In this document: positions 1 to 8,625 of the stretch, one piece after another
How the letters are laid out: each line of letters starts with the position of its first letter
Position numbering within the stretch: the first letter of the stretch is position 1
Assembly: GCF_050563545.1 (NCBI RefSeq)
Contig: NZ_JBNXUM010000014.1
Coordinates: 62,001-126,000 of the forward strand
From: Falsiroseomonas sp050563545
Lineage (GTDB): Bacteria > Pseudomonadota > Alphaproteobacteria > Acetobacterales > Acetobacteraceae
DNA: 64,000 nucleotides
Direction: 5' to 3'
Notes under the pieces: generated by a model
What the model was told of the DNA's origin: nothing
The model's database searches: none
The model's input: only the letters and a program-made list of their open reading frames with translations
Translations under genes and position numbers: made by a program

Positions 1-1
1 A

Positions 2-829
2 GCGCGGCGCCGCGGCATCGGCTTTCCCGCCGCGCGTGCCGCCGCCGCGATCCCCGGCAAGGCCGTCGCCGCGACGGTCGAAGGACGGCGCATCGGCGTC
101 GGCAGCCCGGCCTGGGCGGCGGAAGGCGGCGTCGCACTGCCGCCCGCGCTGGAGGCCCAGCGCGAGAGGCTGGAGCAGGAGGGCCACTCCCTGGCGGTGG
201 TCACGGCGGACCGCGCCGCGATCGGCCTGGTCGCGATCCGCGACGAACCCCGCCGCGACGCGGCCGCGGCGCTGGCGCGGCTGCGGGGGATGGGCATCGC
301 GACGGTGATGCTCACCGGTGACAACCCGCGCACCGCGGCGGCGATCGGCGCCGTGCTCGGCATCGAGCCGCGCGCAGGGCTGCTGCCTGACGGCAAGCTC
401 GCGGCGATCGCGGCGCTGAAGGCACGCGGCCCCGTCGCGATGGTGGGCGACGGCATCAACGATGCGCCGGCTCTCGCGGCGGCCGATGTCGGCGTCGCGA
501 TGGGCGGCGGCACCGATGTCGCGCTGGAGACCGCGGATGCCGCGCTGCTCGGCGGGCGCCTGGGCGGGATCGCCGATCTCGTCGCGCTGTCGCGCGCGAC
601 GCTGGCGAACATCCGCCAGAACGTGGCGATCGCGATCGGGCTGAAGGCGGTGTTCCTGGCGACGACGGTCGCGGGGGTGACGGGACTGTGGCCGGCGATC
701 CTGGCCGATACCGGCGCGACCGTGCTGGTCACGCTGAACGCGCTGCGGCTGTTGGGCTGGCGGCCGCCGGCCGGGACGCCTCGTCTCGCGTCGCGGTTGC
801 GGAATTTCGGGGAAACGCGCGTCCGATAA
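2..829 (+). CDS. P1B-type heavy-metal ATPase, C-terminal part (Zn/Cd/Pb type)
   Basis: Last ~275 residues of an inner-membrane metal-exporting P-type ATPase. The metal-binding region, first membrane helices and DKTGT site lie upstream of the window. Visible are the end of the ATP-binding domain (IPGKAV), the P-domain motifs TGDN and GDGINDAPALA, and the last two membrane helices. The helix motif NVAIAIGLK followed by ADTGAT carries the Asn/Lys and Asp pattern of P1B-2 pumps (ZntA/CadA) and not the copper-pump pattern. Export of Zn2+, Cd2+ or Pb2+ is therefore inferred. The frame is open to the window edge, so this is truncated only by the window. The next gene starts 46 bases downstream. Confidence 0.92.
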   Translation, partial: ARRRGIGFPAARAAAAIPGKAVAATVEGRRIGVGSPAWAAEGGVALPPALEAQRERLEQEGHSLAVVTADRAAIGLVAIRDEPRRDAAAALARLRGMGIATVMLTGDNPRTAAAIGAVLGIEPRAGLLPDGKLAAIAALKARGPVAMVGDGINDAPALAAADVGVAMGGGTDVALETADAALLGGRLGGIADLVALSRATLANIRQNVAIAIGLKAVFLATTVAGVTGLWPAILADTGATVLVTLNALRLLGWRPPAGTPRLASRLRNFGETRVR

Positions 830-875
830 TGTCTCAACAACTTGCCGTGAGCGGCCGCTCCCGGCAGATAGGCGC

Positions 876-2429
876 ATGATCTCCGCCACCTCCCATCCGC
901 GGGAGGCCGAGCGCCTGGCCGAACTGCACGCGCTCCTCGTGCTGGACACGGCTCGCGAGCCCGGCTTCCAGGCGCTGACGGCGCTTGCCCGCGGCATCGC
1001 GGGCTACGAGATCGCGCTGATCGGCCTCGTGGACGACGACCGGCAGTGGTTCAAGGCGTGCGACGGGCCGTTCTGCGCGACCGAGACACCTCGCGGCCTG
1101 GCCTTCTGCGCCTGGACGATCCTGGGCGAGGAGCCGCTGGTGATCCCCGACCTGTCGGCGGATCCGCGCTTCGCCGCCAACCCGCTGGTGACCGGGCCGC
1201 CCTTCATCCGTGCCTATTGCGGCATGCCGCTCGCGCCGAGCGCGGGGCTGCCGGTCGGCACGCTCTGCCTGCTTCACACCGAGCCGCACGAGCCGACGGC
1301 GGAACAGCTGGCGCAGCTCCGCCAGGTCGCGGCCGCGGCGACGGCGTTGCTGCGCAGCCGCGCGCGCAGCGAGGCGGTCTCGATGATGAGCCACGAGCTG
1401 CGCAACACGCTGCAGGGCATCGTCGGCATGGCGGGCGTGCTGGCCGCGACGCCGGGCCTGCCGCCGAAGGTCACGACGCGGCTGCGCATGATGGACGAGG
1501 CCGCGGGCCAGCTGACGCGGCTGGTCAATGACAGCCTGGAATATGCCCGGCTCGAGGCCGGGGCGGTGACACTGGAGAACGCGCCCTATTCGCCGGCGGC
1601 GGAGCTCGACGCGGTGCTGGCGCTGCTGCGCCCGCAGGCCGAGGCGAAGCTCGTCGCGCTCTCCGCCTCGGTCGGGCCGGAGGTGCCGGTGGAGGTTACG
1701 GGCGATGCCGGGCGGCTGCGCCAGGTGCTGCTGAACCTCGTGGGCAACGCGATCAAGTTCTCGCCGGGGGCAGCGGTCTCCGTCGTGCTGCGCGCTGCGC
1801 CGGGGCGGCTGCTGTTCTCGGTGCGCGACAGCGGCATCGGCATGACGCCGGCGCAGATGGCCCGGCTGTTCGAGCGCTTCGGGCAGGCCGATGCCTCCAC
1901 GGCGCGCCGCTTCGGCGGGTCCGGGCTGGGCCTGGTGATCTGCCGCCGCCTGGTCGCGCTGATGGACGGGCGGATCGAGGTCGAGAGCGAGCCCGGCACC
2001 GGCACCGAGTTCCGCTTCGACGTCGCCGCGCCGGCGGCGAACGCCAGCCCTGCGGCGCCGCCGCCCGCGGTCGCCACGGGGCTGCGCATCCTGCTGGCGG
2101 AGGACACGCCGGTGGTGCGCATGGTCACGATGCATGCGCTGCGCGGGATGGGGCATGAGGTCGAGCTCGCCGCGGATGGCGAGGAGGCGGTGGCCGCGGC
2201 GGCGGGGGGCGGCTTCGACCTCGTGCTGATGGATCTCGAGATGCCGCGGCTCGGCGGCATGGACGCCACGCGGCGCATCCGCGCGCTCGCGGGCGCACGG
2301 GGGCATGTGCGCATCCTCGGCCTGACGGCGGAGCGGTCCGAGGCGACGGACGCTGCCTGCCGCGAGGCCGGCATGGACGGCGTGCTGCACAAGCCGCTGC
2401 GCCCGGCGCAGCTCGCCGCGGCCCTTTAG
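876..2429 (+). CDS. GAF-domain hybrid histidine kinase/response regulator
   Basis: Soluble hybrid sensor of 517 residues; no membrane segment is visible. Order: GAF-like sensor (about 15-150), HisKA dimerisation domain with phospho-acceptor His173 in the SHELRN motif, HATPase domain with N box (NLVGNAIKF), G1 (DSGIGM) and G2 (GGSGLGL), then a C-terminal receiver domain (about 400-515) with phospho-acceptor Asp453 in LMDLEMP and the conserved Lys in HKP. It would autophosphorylate and pass phosphate to its own receiver. No histidine phosphotransfer protein or separate response regulator lies nearby, so the output is unknown. The start has only a weak ribosome-binding site. An opposite-strand open frame of similar length is a GC-driven shadow. 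Confidence 0.93.
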   Translation: MISATSHPREAERLAELHALLVLDTAREPGFQALTALARGIAGYEIALIGLVDDDRQWFKACDGPFCATETPRGLAFCAWTILGEEPLVIPDLSADPRFAANPLVTGPPFIRAYCGMPLAPSAGLPVGTLCLLHTEPHEPTAEQLAQLRQVAAAATALLRSRARSEAVSMMSHELRNTLQGIVGMAGVLAATPGLPPKVTTRLRMMDEAAGQLTRLVNDSLEYARLEAGAVTLENAPYSPAAELDAVLALLRPQAEAKLVALSASVGPEVPVEVTGDAGRLRQVLLNLVGNAIKFSPGAAVSVVLRAAPGRLLFSVRDSGIGMTPAQMARLFERFGQADASTARRFGGSGLGLVICRRLVALMDGRIEVESEPGTGTEFRFDVAAPAANASPAAPPPAVATGLRILLAEDTPVVRMVTMHALRGMGHEVELAADGEEAVAAAAGGGFDLVLMDLEMPRLGGMDATRRIRALAGARGHVRILGLTAERSEATDAACREAGMDGVLHKPLRPAQLAAAL

Positions 2430-2452
2430 CCGGCCATCCTCCAGCGCTGCGC

Positions 2453-3262
2453 CTACCGCCCCGCCAGCGCGGCGCCGATGGACGCGGCGGTGGCGCGCAT
2501 GGCCGGCAGCCAGGCCTCCTTCATGGTGGCGAGCGTCGTCCGCACGACCTCGGAACTCATGCCGAGCGCGGCGACGGTGCGGCCAGCGGCCATCACCGGC
2601 ACGGCGATGGACCTCATGCCGAGCGCGGTCTCCTGGTCGTTCAGCGCGAAGCCTTCCGCTGCCACGCGATCGAGCGCGGCGCCGATCGCGTCGGGGTCCG
2701 CCAGGGTGTGCGGCGTCAGGCGGTCCGGCGCGATGCGGGCGACGCGCGCTTCGCGTTCGGCCGCGGGGAGCGCGGCCAGCAGCACCTTCCCCACCGAGGT
2801 CGCCTGGGCCGGCAGCCGCGTGCCGACTGCCATGTAGTCCCGCGCGAGCGCCTGGGCCGAGGAGCGCGCGACATAGACCACCGCGACCTCGTCCAGCACC
2901 GCCAGCGAGGATGACCCGCCGGTCTGCGCCGACAGCGCGCCCAGCAGCGGCTGCGCGATCGCCGCCAGCGGCAGCGAGGCGAGATAGGCATAGCCCAACT
3001 GCAGCGCGCGCGGCCGCAGCGAGAAGCGCGTGCCGTCGCTGCCGACATAGCCGAGGCTCGTCAGCGTGCGCAGGATGCGCTGCGCGGCGCCCGGGCTGAT
3101 GCCGGTGCGGCGCGCGACCTCGCTCAGCGTCATGGCGGGATGGGCCTCGTCGAAGGCCTCGATGGCGGCAAGGCCCTTGGCGAGGGTGCGCAACTCCTCG
3201 CGCGGGAGGTCGGCGTGGCGCGACAGCGGCTGCGGCCAGGGCAGCTTCGTTGACAGGGGCAT
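2453..3262 (-). CDS. IclR-family transcriptional regulator
   Basis: About 269 residues. N-terminal winged helix-turn-helix (MTLSEVARRTGISPGAAQ region) and a C-terminal IclR effector-binding domain (from about residue 90: GYAYLASLPL, then TSVGKVLLAALP and AVPVMAAGRTVAALG). The frame is open upstream to 3388, but starts beyond 3262 would run over the palindromic operators at 3282-3315. ATG at 3262 gives the usual family length; ATG at 3289 is the alternative. It is divergently arranged with the TctC gene at 3348, the usual layout for an IclR protein controlling the adjacent catabolic operon and probably itself. The ligand is unknown. Confidence 0.9.
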   Translation of the reverse strand: MPLSTKLPWPQPLSRHADLPREELRTLAKGLAAIEAFDEAHPAMTLSEVARRTGISPGAAQRILRTLTSLGYVGSDGTRFSLRPRALQLGYAYLASLPLAAIAQPLLGALSAQTGGSSSLAVLDEVAVVYVARSSAQALARDYMAVGTRLPAQATSVGKVLLAALPAAEREARVARIAPDRLTPHTLADPDAIGAALDRVAAEGFALNDQETALGMRSIAVPVMAAGRTVAALGMSSEVVRTTLATMKEAWLPAMRATAASIGAALAGR

Positions 3263-3281
3263 GAGAAGAGGTTCAGCGTCC

Positions 3282-3315
3282 TTCCGCATAACGGATAGAC
3301 TTCCGCAATGCGGAA
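3282..3315. promoter_or_regulatory. Tandem palindromic operator between iclR-type gene and tctC
   Basis: Two related dyads lie in the 85-base divergent promoter. The downstream one, TTCCGCA-A-TGCGGAA at 3301-3315, is a perfect 7+7 inverted repeat. The upstream one, TTCCGCA-T-AACGGAT at 3282-3296, is an imperfect copy. The centres are 19 bases apart, about two helical turns, so two dimers could bind the same face. Arm sequence and spacing fit IclR-family operators. Binding by the adjacent regulator is inferred. Confidence 0.7.
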
Positions 3316-3347
3316 GTCCAGGGCCGAGAGGTCCCAGGAGGAAGGTC

Positions 3348-4334
3348 ATGCTGCGGCGTCGCCCCGTCGGTCTCGCCTGTCTCGGCATGCTGGCCGGCGC
3401 GGCGTCCCGCGTGCCAGGCGCGCTGGCCCAGGGGCGCTATCCCGACAGGCCCGTGAAACTCGTGGTGCCCTATGCCGCGGGCACGGCCACGGACCTGGCG
3501 GCGCGGCAGCTGGCCGGCGCGCTTGGGGACGTGCTGGGCCACCGACCGGTGGTCGAGAACCGCGGCGGGGCCGGCGGCATCGTCGGCGCCGAGGCCGTCG
3601 CGCGCAGTGCGCCCGACGGCTACACGCTGCTCTTCGCGGGCAGCCAGACGCATGCGATCAACGTCAGCCTCTATCGCACGCTGCCTTACGACCCCGTCGC
3701 CGACTTCACGCCGGTGGCGCGGCTGGCCAGCCAGCCGATGGTGCTGGTGGTGCCAGCCAGCCTGCCGGCGCGCAGCGTGGGGGAGCTCGTGGCGCTCGCG
3801 CGGGCGCGGCCGGGGCAGCTCAACTACGCATCCTCGGGCATCGGCACGACGGCGCATCTGTCGGGCTCGGCGCTGTCGAAGCAGGCCGGCATCGACATCA
3901 CCCATGTGCCCTACAGCAGCGGCGGGCAGTTGTTCGCGGAGCTGCTGGCCGGGCAGACCTCGATGATGTTCTACCCCTGGCAGCCGCTGAAGCCGCATGT
4001 CGACGGCGGGCGGTTGCGCGTGCTGGCCACGGCGGGGCCGTCGCGCCCAGCCTGGCTGCCGGACGTGCCGACGATGCAGGAGCAGGGATTTCCTGACTTC
4101 GTCATGACGTCCTGGTTCGGCATCTTCGGGCCGGCGGGCATGCCCGCCGATCGCGTGGACGTTTTCGCCGATGCCGTGCGGCGGTCGCTGGAGAGCCCCG
4201 AGATCATCGCGGGCTTCGCCGCGGCCGGCACCGATCCCTTCTTCGCCGCGCCGGCGGCGTTCATGCCCTTCATCGCCGCCGAGATCGAGCGCTACCGCAA
4301 GGTGGTCGCCGACAGCGGCGCGCGCGTGGAGTAG
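3348..4334 (+). CDS. Bug/TctC-family periplasmic substrate-binding protein
   Basis: Exported solute receptor of the tripartite tricarboxylate transporter (TTT) type, 328 residues. ATG at 3348 has a strong AGGAGG-like site 8-12 bases upstream and opens a signal peptide (MLRRRPVGLACLGMLAGAAS, cleavage near LAQ). The mature start YPDRPVKLVVPYAAG and the later GAEAVARSAPDGYTLLF are Bug-family hallmarks. Such proteins bind carboxylates. No TctA/TctB membrane partners are encoded here, so this is an orphan receptor as is common in the Bug family. It is the first gene of the cluster 3348-9372 and probably reports which carboxylate the cluster handles. Confidence 0.93.
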   Translation: MLRRRPVGLACLGMLAGAASRVPGALAQGRYPDRPVKLVVPYAAGTATDLAARQLAGALGDVLGHRPVVENRGGAGGIVGAEAVARSAPDGYTLLFAGSQTHAINVSLYRTLPYDPVADFTPVARLASQPMVLVVPASLPARSVGELVALARARPGQLNYASSGIGTTAHLSGSALSKQAGIDITHVPYSSGGQLFAELLAGQTSMMFYPWQPLKPHVDGGRLRVLATAGPSRPAWLPDVPTMQEQGFPDFVMTSWFGIFGPAGMPADRVDVFADAVRRSLESPEIIAGFAAAGTDPFFAAPAAFMPFIAAEIERYRKVVADSGARVE

Positions 4335-4350
4335 CGCCGTGGTTCATCGG

Positions 4351-5556
4351 ATGCGCTGCGCGACGGCGATCGTGGGCCTCGGCCGCGCCATGGCCTGGAA
4401 GACGGACCCCGAGCCGAAGACGCCGCTGCAGCTCGCTGCCGTCGCGGCACGGGAAGCGATGGCGAAGGCCGGGATCGGGCGTCACCAGGTCGGCGCGCTG
4501 TTCACCGGGCGCACGCCGCAATCCTACATGGTGCTGCAGTACAACCAGTCACTGCTGAACGAGCTCAAGATCGGGCCCATGTTCAGCAGCGAGGTGTCGT
4601 CGCATGGCGGCGGCTCGCTCGGCGCGCTGCAGCTCGCCGCGACCGCGCTGCAGTCCGGCGTGATCGACTGCGCGCTCTGCGTGACGAACGAGGCGAGCGG
4701 GATCTGGATGGACCAGGTCGGCTCCAACGCCGCCTGGGAAGGCGACCTGCAGTTCGAGGCCCCGTACGGTCCCTCGACGCCCTCGATCTACGCGCAGACC
4801 TTCTGCCGGTACATGCACGACTACGGCGTGACGGCCGAGCAGGCCGCTGTTGTCGCGGTCGAGAACCGGAAATGGGCGCTGCACCACCCCCATGCCGCGA
4901 TGCGCCACAAGGGCGAGATCACCATCGCGGACGTGCTGAACTCCCGCATGATCGCGACGCCGCTGCGCATGCTGGACTGCGCGGTCTGGTATCCCGGCGG
5001 CATCGCGACGGCGATCGTGCTGACCCGCGGCGACATCGCGAAGGCACGGCACGAGGAACGCACCTGGCTTGCGGGATTTGGCCAGTGCAACACGCATGAA
5101 TGGGTCGGCGAGCGCCTCAACGGCTGGGGCTACGCGCCCTTCGAGGACGGGCCGGACCTGGTCGCGACCGGCGCCGGCGTCGCGGCGAAGCAGGCCTATG
5201 CGATGGCGGGGCTGACGCCGTCAGACATGGACCTGGCAGAGACCTCCGCACCCTTCAGCTATGCCTGCCTGATGATGCTGGAGGAGATGGGCTTCTGCCC
5301 GCGCGGCGAAGGCGGGCGCTTCGTGCAATCCGGCGGCATCGCGTTCGAGGGTGGCCTGCCCTTCAACACGATCGGCGGCTACCTCAGCTTCGGCCAGGTC
5401 GCGCAGGGCCTCTACAACCTGAAGGAAGTGGTGGACCAGCTGCAGGGCAGGCCGGAGGGGCGCGCGGTTGCCGGCGCGAAGGCCGGGATCGTGCACATGC
5501 ATGGCGGGCCGCTGGCCTGCCATTCCGTCGTGATCCTGACGAAGGACGCGCTGTGA
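4351..5556 (+). CDS. Thiolase-like protein lacking canonical catalytic residues (aldolase-like?)
   Basis: 401 residues of the thiolase/SCP2 fold. The segment that normally carries the nucleophilic Cys (aCaSG) reads VSSHGGGSLGA, with His near residue 85 in its place. The later GHP motif reads SFGQVAQG, and the C-terminal CxGG motif reads HMHGG. A normal thiolase reaction is therefore unlikely. Cys-less thiolase-fold proteins paired with a DUF35 protein include the steroid side-chain aldolase Ltp2, which does retro-aldol cleavage of acyl-CoAs, and the next gene here encodes DUF35. ATG 4351 is used; GTG 4339 is possible. The stop overlaps the DUF35 start (TGATG), which suggests translational coupling and a complex. 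Confidence 0.85.
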   Translation: MRCATAIVGLGRAMAWKTDPEPKTPLQLAAVAAREAMAKAGIGRHQVGALFTGRTPQSYMVLQYNQSLLNELKIGPMFSSEVSSHGGGSLGALQLAATALQSGVIDCALCVTNEASGIWMDQVGSNAAWEGDLQFEAPYGPSTPSIYAQTFCRYMHDYGVTAEQAAVVAVENRKWALHHPHAAMRHKGEITIADVLNSRMIATPLRMLDCAVWYPGGIATAIVLTRGDIAKARHEERTWLAGFGQCNTHEWVGERLNGWGYAPFEDGPDLVATGAGVAAKQAYAMAGLTPSDMDLAETSAPFSYACLMMLEEMGFCPRGEGGRFVQSGGIAFEGGLPFNTIGGYLSFGQVAQGLYNLKEVVDQLQGRPEGRAVAGAKAGIVHMHGGPLACHSVVILTKDAL

Positions 5557-6002
5557 TGGAGGAACGCGTCACGGATTGGTCGCGCGGGCTGGAACTGAAG
5601 GCCGGCGAGTGGTTCCTTGGGCTCTACCAGCCCTCGCCGGAGACGGTGGGCTACTGGGACGGCGTGAAGGCGCATGAGCTGCGCCTCAAGCACTGTGCGG
5701 CCTGCGATCGCGCGTTGCATCCCAAGCGCATCGTCTGCACCGACTGCGGATCGGATGCGCTGGCGTGGAAGCGTGCGAGCGGGCGGGGCGAGGTGTACTC
5801 GTTCTCCGAGGTGCATCGCGCGCCGAGCCCGGCCTTCGCGGGCTCGGTGCCCTACACCGTGGGGATCGTGAAGCTGGAGGAAGGCGTGTTCCTGTTCTCG
5901 CGGCTGCAAGGCGGGCCCGTCGCGATCGGGGCGAAGGCCGAGGTCGGGTTCAGGGTGCTGGAACTCGGCAACCTCATGCCGGTCTTCACGGTGAAGGCGT
6001 GA
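5556..6002 (+). CDS. DUF35 Zn-ribbon/OB-fold protein, partner of the thiolase-like protein
   Basis: 148 residues. A rubredoxin-like zinc ribbon (HCAACDR...IVCTDCGS, two CxxC pairs near residues 50-70) is followed by an OB-fold domain (RGEVYSFSEVHRAP...PYTVGIVKLEEGVFLFSRL). DUF35 proteins form heteromers with thiolase-fold enzymes, where the OB/Zn domain helps bind the acyl-CoA. It overlaps the preceding stop by one base and the following CoA-transferase start by four, so the three genes form a tightly coupled unit. It has no catalytic role on its own that can be inferred. Confidence 0.9.
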   Translation: MEERVTDWSRGLELKAGEWFLGLYQPSPETVGYWDGVKAHELRLKHCAACDRALHPKRIVCTDCGSDALAWKRASGRGEVYSFSEVHRAPSPAFAGSVPYTVGIVKLEEGVFLFSRLQGGPVAIGAKAEVGFRVLELGNLMPVFTVKA

Positions 6003-7153
6003 GTGGGGGACCGCTGGCCGGCATCCGCGTGCTGGACACGACGCGCGCGCTCGCCGGCCCGCTCTGCACCATGGTGCTCGGCGACCTCGGCGCCGACGTC
6101 GTCAAGATCGAGGAGCCCGGCCGCGGCGACGAGACGCGCTTCTGGGGCCCGCCCTTCGCCGGTGACGCCGGTCCGACGCTGATCGGCTACAACCGCAACA
6201 AGCGCTCCGTCGCGCTCGACCTGCGCAAGCCCGAGGGACGCGATGCGTGCCTGGCGCTCGCCGCGCATTGCGACGTCTTCGTGGAGAATTTCCGCCCCGG
6301 CACCGTGAAGCGCTTCGGCATCGACTACGACGCGGTGCGTGGGGTGCGGCCCGACGTGATCTACTGCTCCATCAGCGGCTACGGCCAGAGCGGCCCGATG
6401 GCGAAGCGCCCCGCGGTCGACCTCATGGTGCAGGCCGTGGGCGGGCTGATGGCGCAGACCGGGGAGCGCGACGGACGGCCGGTGAAGGCCGCCGCGCCCG
6501 TTGCCGACACCATGGGCGGGCTGTCCGCCACGATCGCGGTGCTGGGCGCGCTGATGGAACGAGGCCGCACGGGCGCAGGCCGCCATCTCGACATCTCGAT
6601 GCTCGACGGTGTCGTCGCGCTGATGGGCCAGTCAGTCGCGGCCTGGGGCATGTCGGGCCAGGCGCCGGCGCGCTGGGGCAACGCGCATCCGCTGATGGCG
6701 CCGTATGAATCCGTGCGCTGCGCCGACCGCGAGATCGTCATCGCGGTCACCAACGAGAAGACCTGGGCCGCCTTCGTCGCGCTGCCCGACTTCGCCGCGC
6801 TCGGCGCCGATCCCCGCTATGCCGACCCGCCGGGCCGCAACACCAACCGCGCGGCGCTGCTGCCCGCGATCGAGGCGATCCTGGCGACCAGGCCCGTTGC
6901 CGTCTGGCTCGCCATCTTCGACGAGGCCGGCATACCCGCCGAGCCCATCAACACCCTGCCCGAGGTCATGGCGCTGGATCAGCTCGCGCAGCGTGGCATG
7001 CTGCCGGAGGTGGAGTATCCCCCGGGCTCCGGCCGCCGCATCGCGACCGCCGGCATGCCCTGGGCGCCGGTCGCGAAGGACGGCCCGCCGCGCCCGCCGC
7101 CCGGCCTCGGCCAGCATACGGAGGAGGTTCTGCGCGAATGGAGCCGGCGCTGA
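5999..7153 (+). CDS. CaiB/BaiF family III CoA transferase
   Basis: 384 residues, starting at GTG 5999 in a GTGA overlap with the DUF35 stop. Family III (formyl-CoA transferase type) features are clear: GPLAGIRVLDTTRALAGP at the N terminus, ADVVKIEEPGRGDETR, KRSVALDLRKPEGRD, FVENFRPGTVKRFG, and AVDLMVQAVGGLM containing the Asp expected to form the acyl anhydride and CoA thioester. It would move CoA between two carboxylic acids, activating the imported substrate. Full length for the family. The substrate is unknown. Confidence 0.93.
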   Translation: MSGGPLAGIRVLDTTRALAGPLCTMVLGDLGADVVKIEEPGRGDETRFWGPPFAGDAGPTLIGYNRNKRSVALDLRKPEGRDACLALAAHCDVFVENFRPGTVKRFGIDYDAVRGVRPDVIYCSISGYGQSGPMAKRPAVDLMVQAVGGLMAQTGERDGRPVKAAAPVADTMGGLSATIAVLGALMERGRTGAGRHLDISMLDGVVALMGQSVAAWGMSGQAPARWGNAHPLMAPYESVRCADREIVIAVTNEKTWAAFVALPDFAALGADPRYADPPGRNTNRAALLPAIEAILATRPVAVWLAIFDEAGIPAEPINTLPEVMALDQLAQRGMLPEVEYPPGSGRRIATAGMPWAPVAKDGPPRPPPGLGQHTEEVLREWSRR

Positions 7154-8466
7154 TGTTCCAGCCCGAGGTCGAGACACGTGATCCCGCGCAGCAGCGCAAG
7201 CGTGACGACATCGCGCTGCGCTGGCAGCTCGCCTACCTCTTCGACCGCTCGCCCTTCTACGCGCGCAAGCTGCGCGCGGCGGGCTTCCACGACGTCGCGG
7301 CCTGCGGCGGGCTCGAGGGCCTGCCCCGCCTGCCCTTCACCGAGAAGGACGAGATCCGCGCGAGCCAGGCCGCGTCGCCGCCCTTCGGCGATCACCTCGC
7401 CGCCGATCCCCGCACGATCGTGCGGATCTACTCGACCAGCGGCACGACGGGCGATCCCTGCTACATGCCGGTCACGGCCAAAGACCTGGCGGGCTGGATC
7501 GAGATGTCGTCGCGATCCTACACCGCGACCGGCTTGCGCAAGGGCATGCGCGCGGTCAGCTCCTACAACGCCGGGCCCTTCGTCGCCGGCGCGGCGCTCG
7601 ACACCATCGCCTCGCTCGGCGTCTGCCACATCCCCGTCGGCACCGGGCAGACCGCGCGGCTGATCCGCGCGATGCAGCTGCTGACGCCGGAGGCGCTGCT
7701 CTGCACGCCGTCCTACGCCGTGCATCTGTCGGAACTGCTGGCCGAGCGCGGGATCGAGGCAGCGTCGCTCGGCGTGAAGCACATCTGCGTCGCCGGCGAG
7801 CCCGGCGGCGGCGAGCCGGAGATCCGCGGCAGGCTGGAGGCGGCCTTCGGCGCGAAGGTCTGCGAGGCCATGGGAATCGGCGACGTCTCGATCTCGCTCT
7901 GGGGCGAATGCGAGGCGAGGGCCGGCATGCATTTCTGCGGCGGCGACCACGTGATCGTCGAGCTGGTGGACCCCGCCACCGGCGAACCCGTCGAGAAGAA
8001 GGACGGCGCGACCGGGGAGCTCGTCTATACCGCGCTGACGCGCGAGGCCGTGCCGCTGCTGCGCTTCCGATCGCGCGACCACGTGCAGTGGTGGAACTCG
8101 CGCTGCGACTGCGGGCGGACCACGCCGCGCGTGCGCTGCATCGGGCGGACGGACGATCTGGTGATCGTGCGCGGGGTGAACGTGTTCCCCTCCGCCGTGC
8201 GCGCGGTGGTCGCGGGCTTCGTGCCGCATGTCAGCGGCGCGATCCTGATCAGGCCGACCGCGCGCGGCGTGCGGCAGGAACCGCCCTTGCCGGTGCAGGT
8301 GGAACTGGGTGCGGGCGACGCCGCGAAGGACGGGTTGGCGGAGGCGATCGAGCGCGCGGTTCGCGCGGCGCTCGTCGCCACGGTGAAGGTCACGCTGGTC
8401 CCCTTCGGCAGCATCGGGCGCAGCGAGTACAAGACGAAGCTGCTGGATTTCGGCGACGCCACCTAG
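7138..8466 (+). CDS. Phenylacetate-CoA ligase (PaaK)-like adenylate-forming enzyme
   Basis: 442 residues of the PaaK branch of acyl-adenylating enzymes. The phosphate-binding motif is YSTSGTTGDP (about residues 98-107). A C-terminal AMP-binding_C_2 region contains CIGRTDDLVIVRGVNVFPSAV. A Cys-rich patch (RCDCGRTTPR) lies just before it. It would activate a (hetero)aromatic or other carboxylate to its CoA thioester with ATP. ATG 7138 is preceded by GAGGAGG and overlaps the transferase gene by 16 bases; ATG 7153 in a TGATG overlap is the alternative. Having both a ligase and a CoA transferase suggests a CoA-dependent degradative pathway. Confidence 0.9.
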   Translation: MEPALMFQPEVETRDPAQQRKRDDIALRWQLAYLFDRSPFYARKLRAAGFHDVAACGGLEGLPRLPFTEKDEIRASQAASPPFGDHLAADPRTIVRIYSTSGTTGDPCYMPVTAKDLAGWIEMSSRSYTATGLRKGMRAVSSYNAGPFVAGAALDTIASLGVCHIPVGTGQTARLIRAMQLLTPEALLCTPSYAVHLSELLAERGIEAASLGVKHICVAGEPGGGEPEIRGRLEAAFGAKVCEAMGIGDVSISLWGECEARAGMHFCGGDHVIVELVDPATGEPVEKKDGATGELVYTALTREAVPLLRFRSRDHVQWWNSRCDCGRTTPRVRCIGRTDDLVIVRGVNVFPSAVRAVVAGFVPHVSGAILIRPTARGVRQEPPLPVQVELGAGDAAKDGLAEAIERAVRAALVATVKVTLVPFGSIGRSEYKTKLLDFGDAT

Positions 8467-8474
8467 ACCGGTGC

Positions 8475-8498
8475 GCCGAAATGCTGGCGCATTTCGGC
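8475..8498 (+). terminator. Hairpin after the PaaK-like gene
   Basis: Perfect 9-base inverted repeat GCCGAAATG / CATTTCGGC with a 6-base loop, nine bases after the ligase stop. No U-rich tract follows, so it may be an attenuator or a Rho-assisted terminator separating the citrate-synthase-like gene from the operon. Confidence 0.45.
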
Positions 8499-8625
8499 CT
8501 TCAGACGCCAGCGCACCTCCGGCGCTCGGCTTCGTGGCACAAGCCGCGAGCTCTATTCAAGGCCTCGGCCGCCGGTGTCGGCCGCAGGTGTTTCATTGTT
8601 TCCACAAGCGCTGCAGGGAACGGCC

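Noticed and set aside
834..2390. 518-residue open frame on the minus strand opposite the hybrid kinase
   Set aside because: His/Arg-rich, no domain, and lies wholly opposite a clear kinase; GC-rich genomes commonly leave such frames open.
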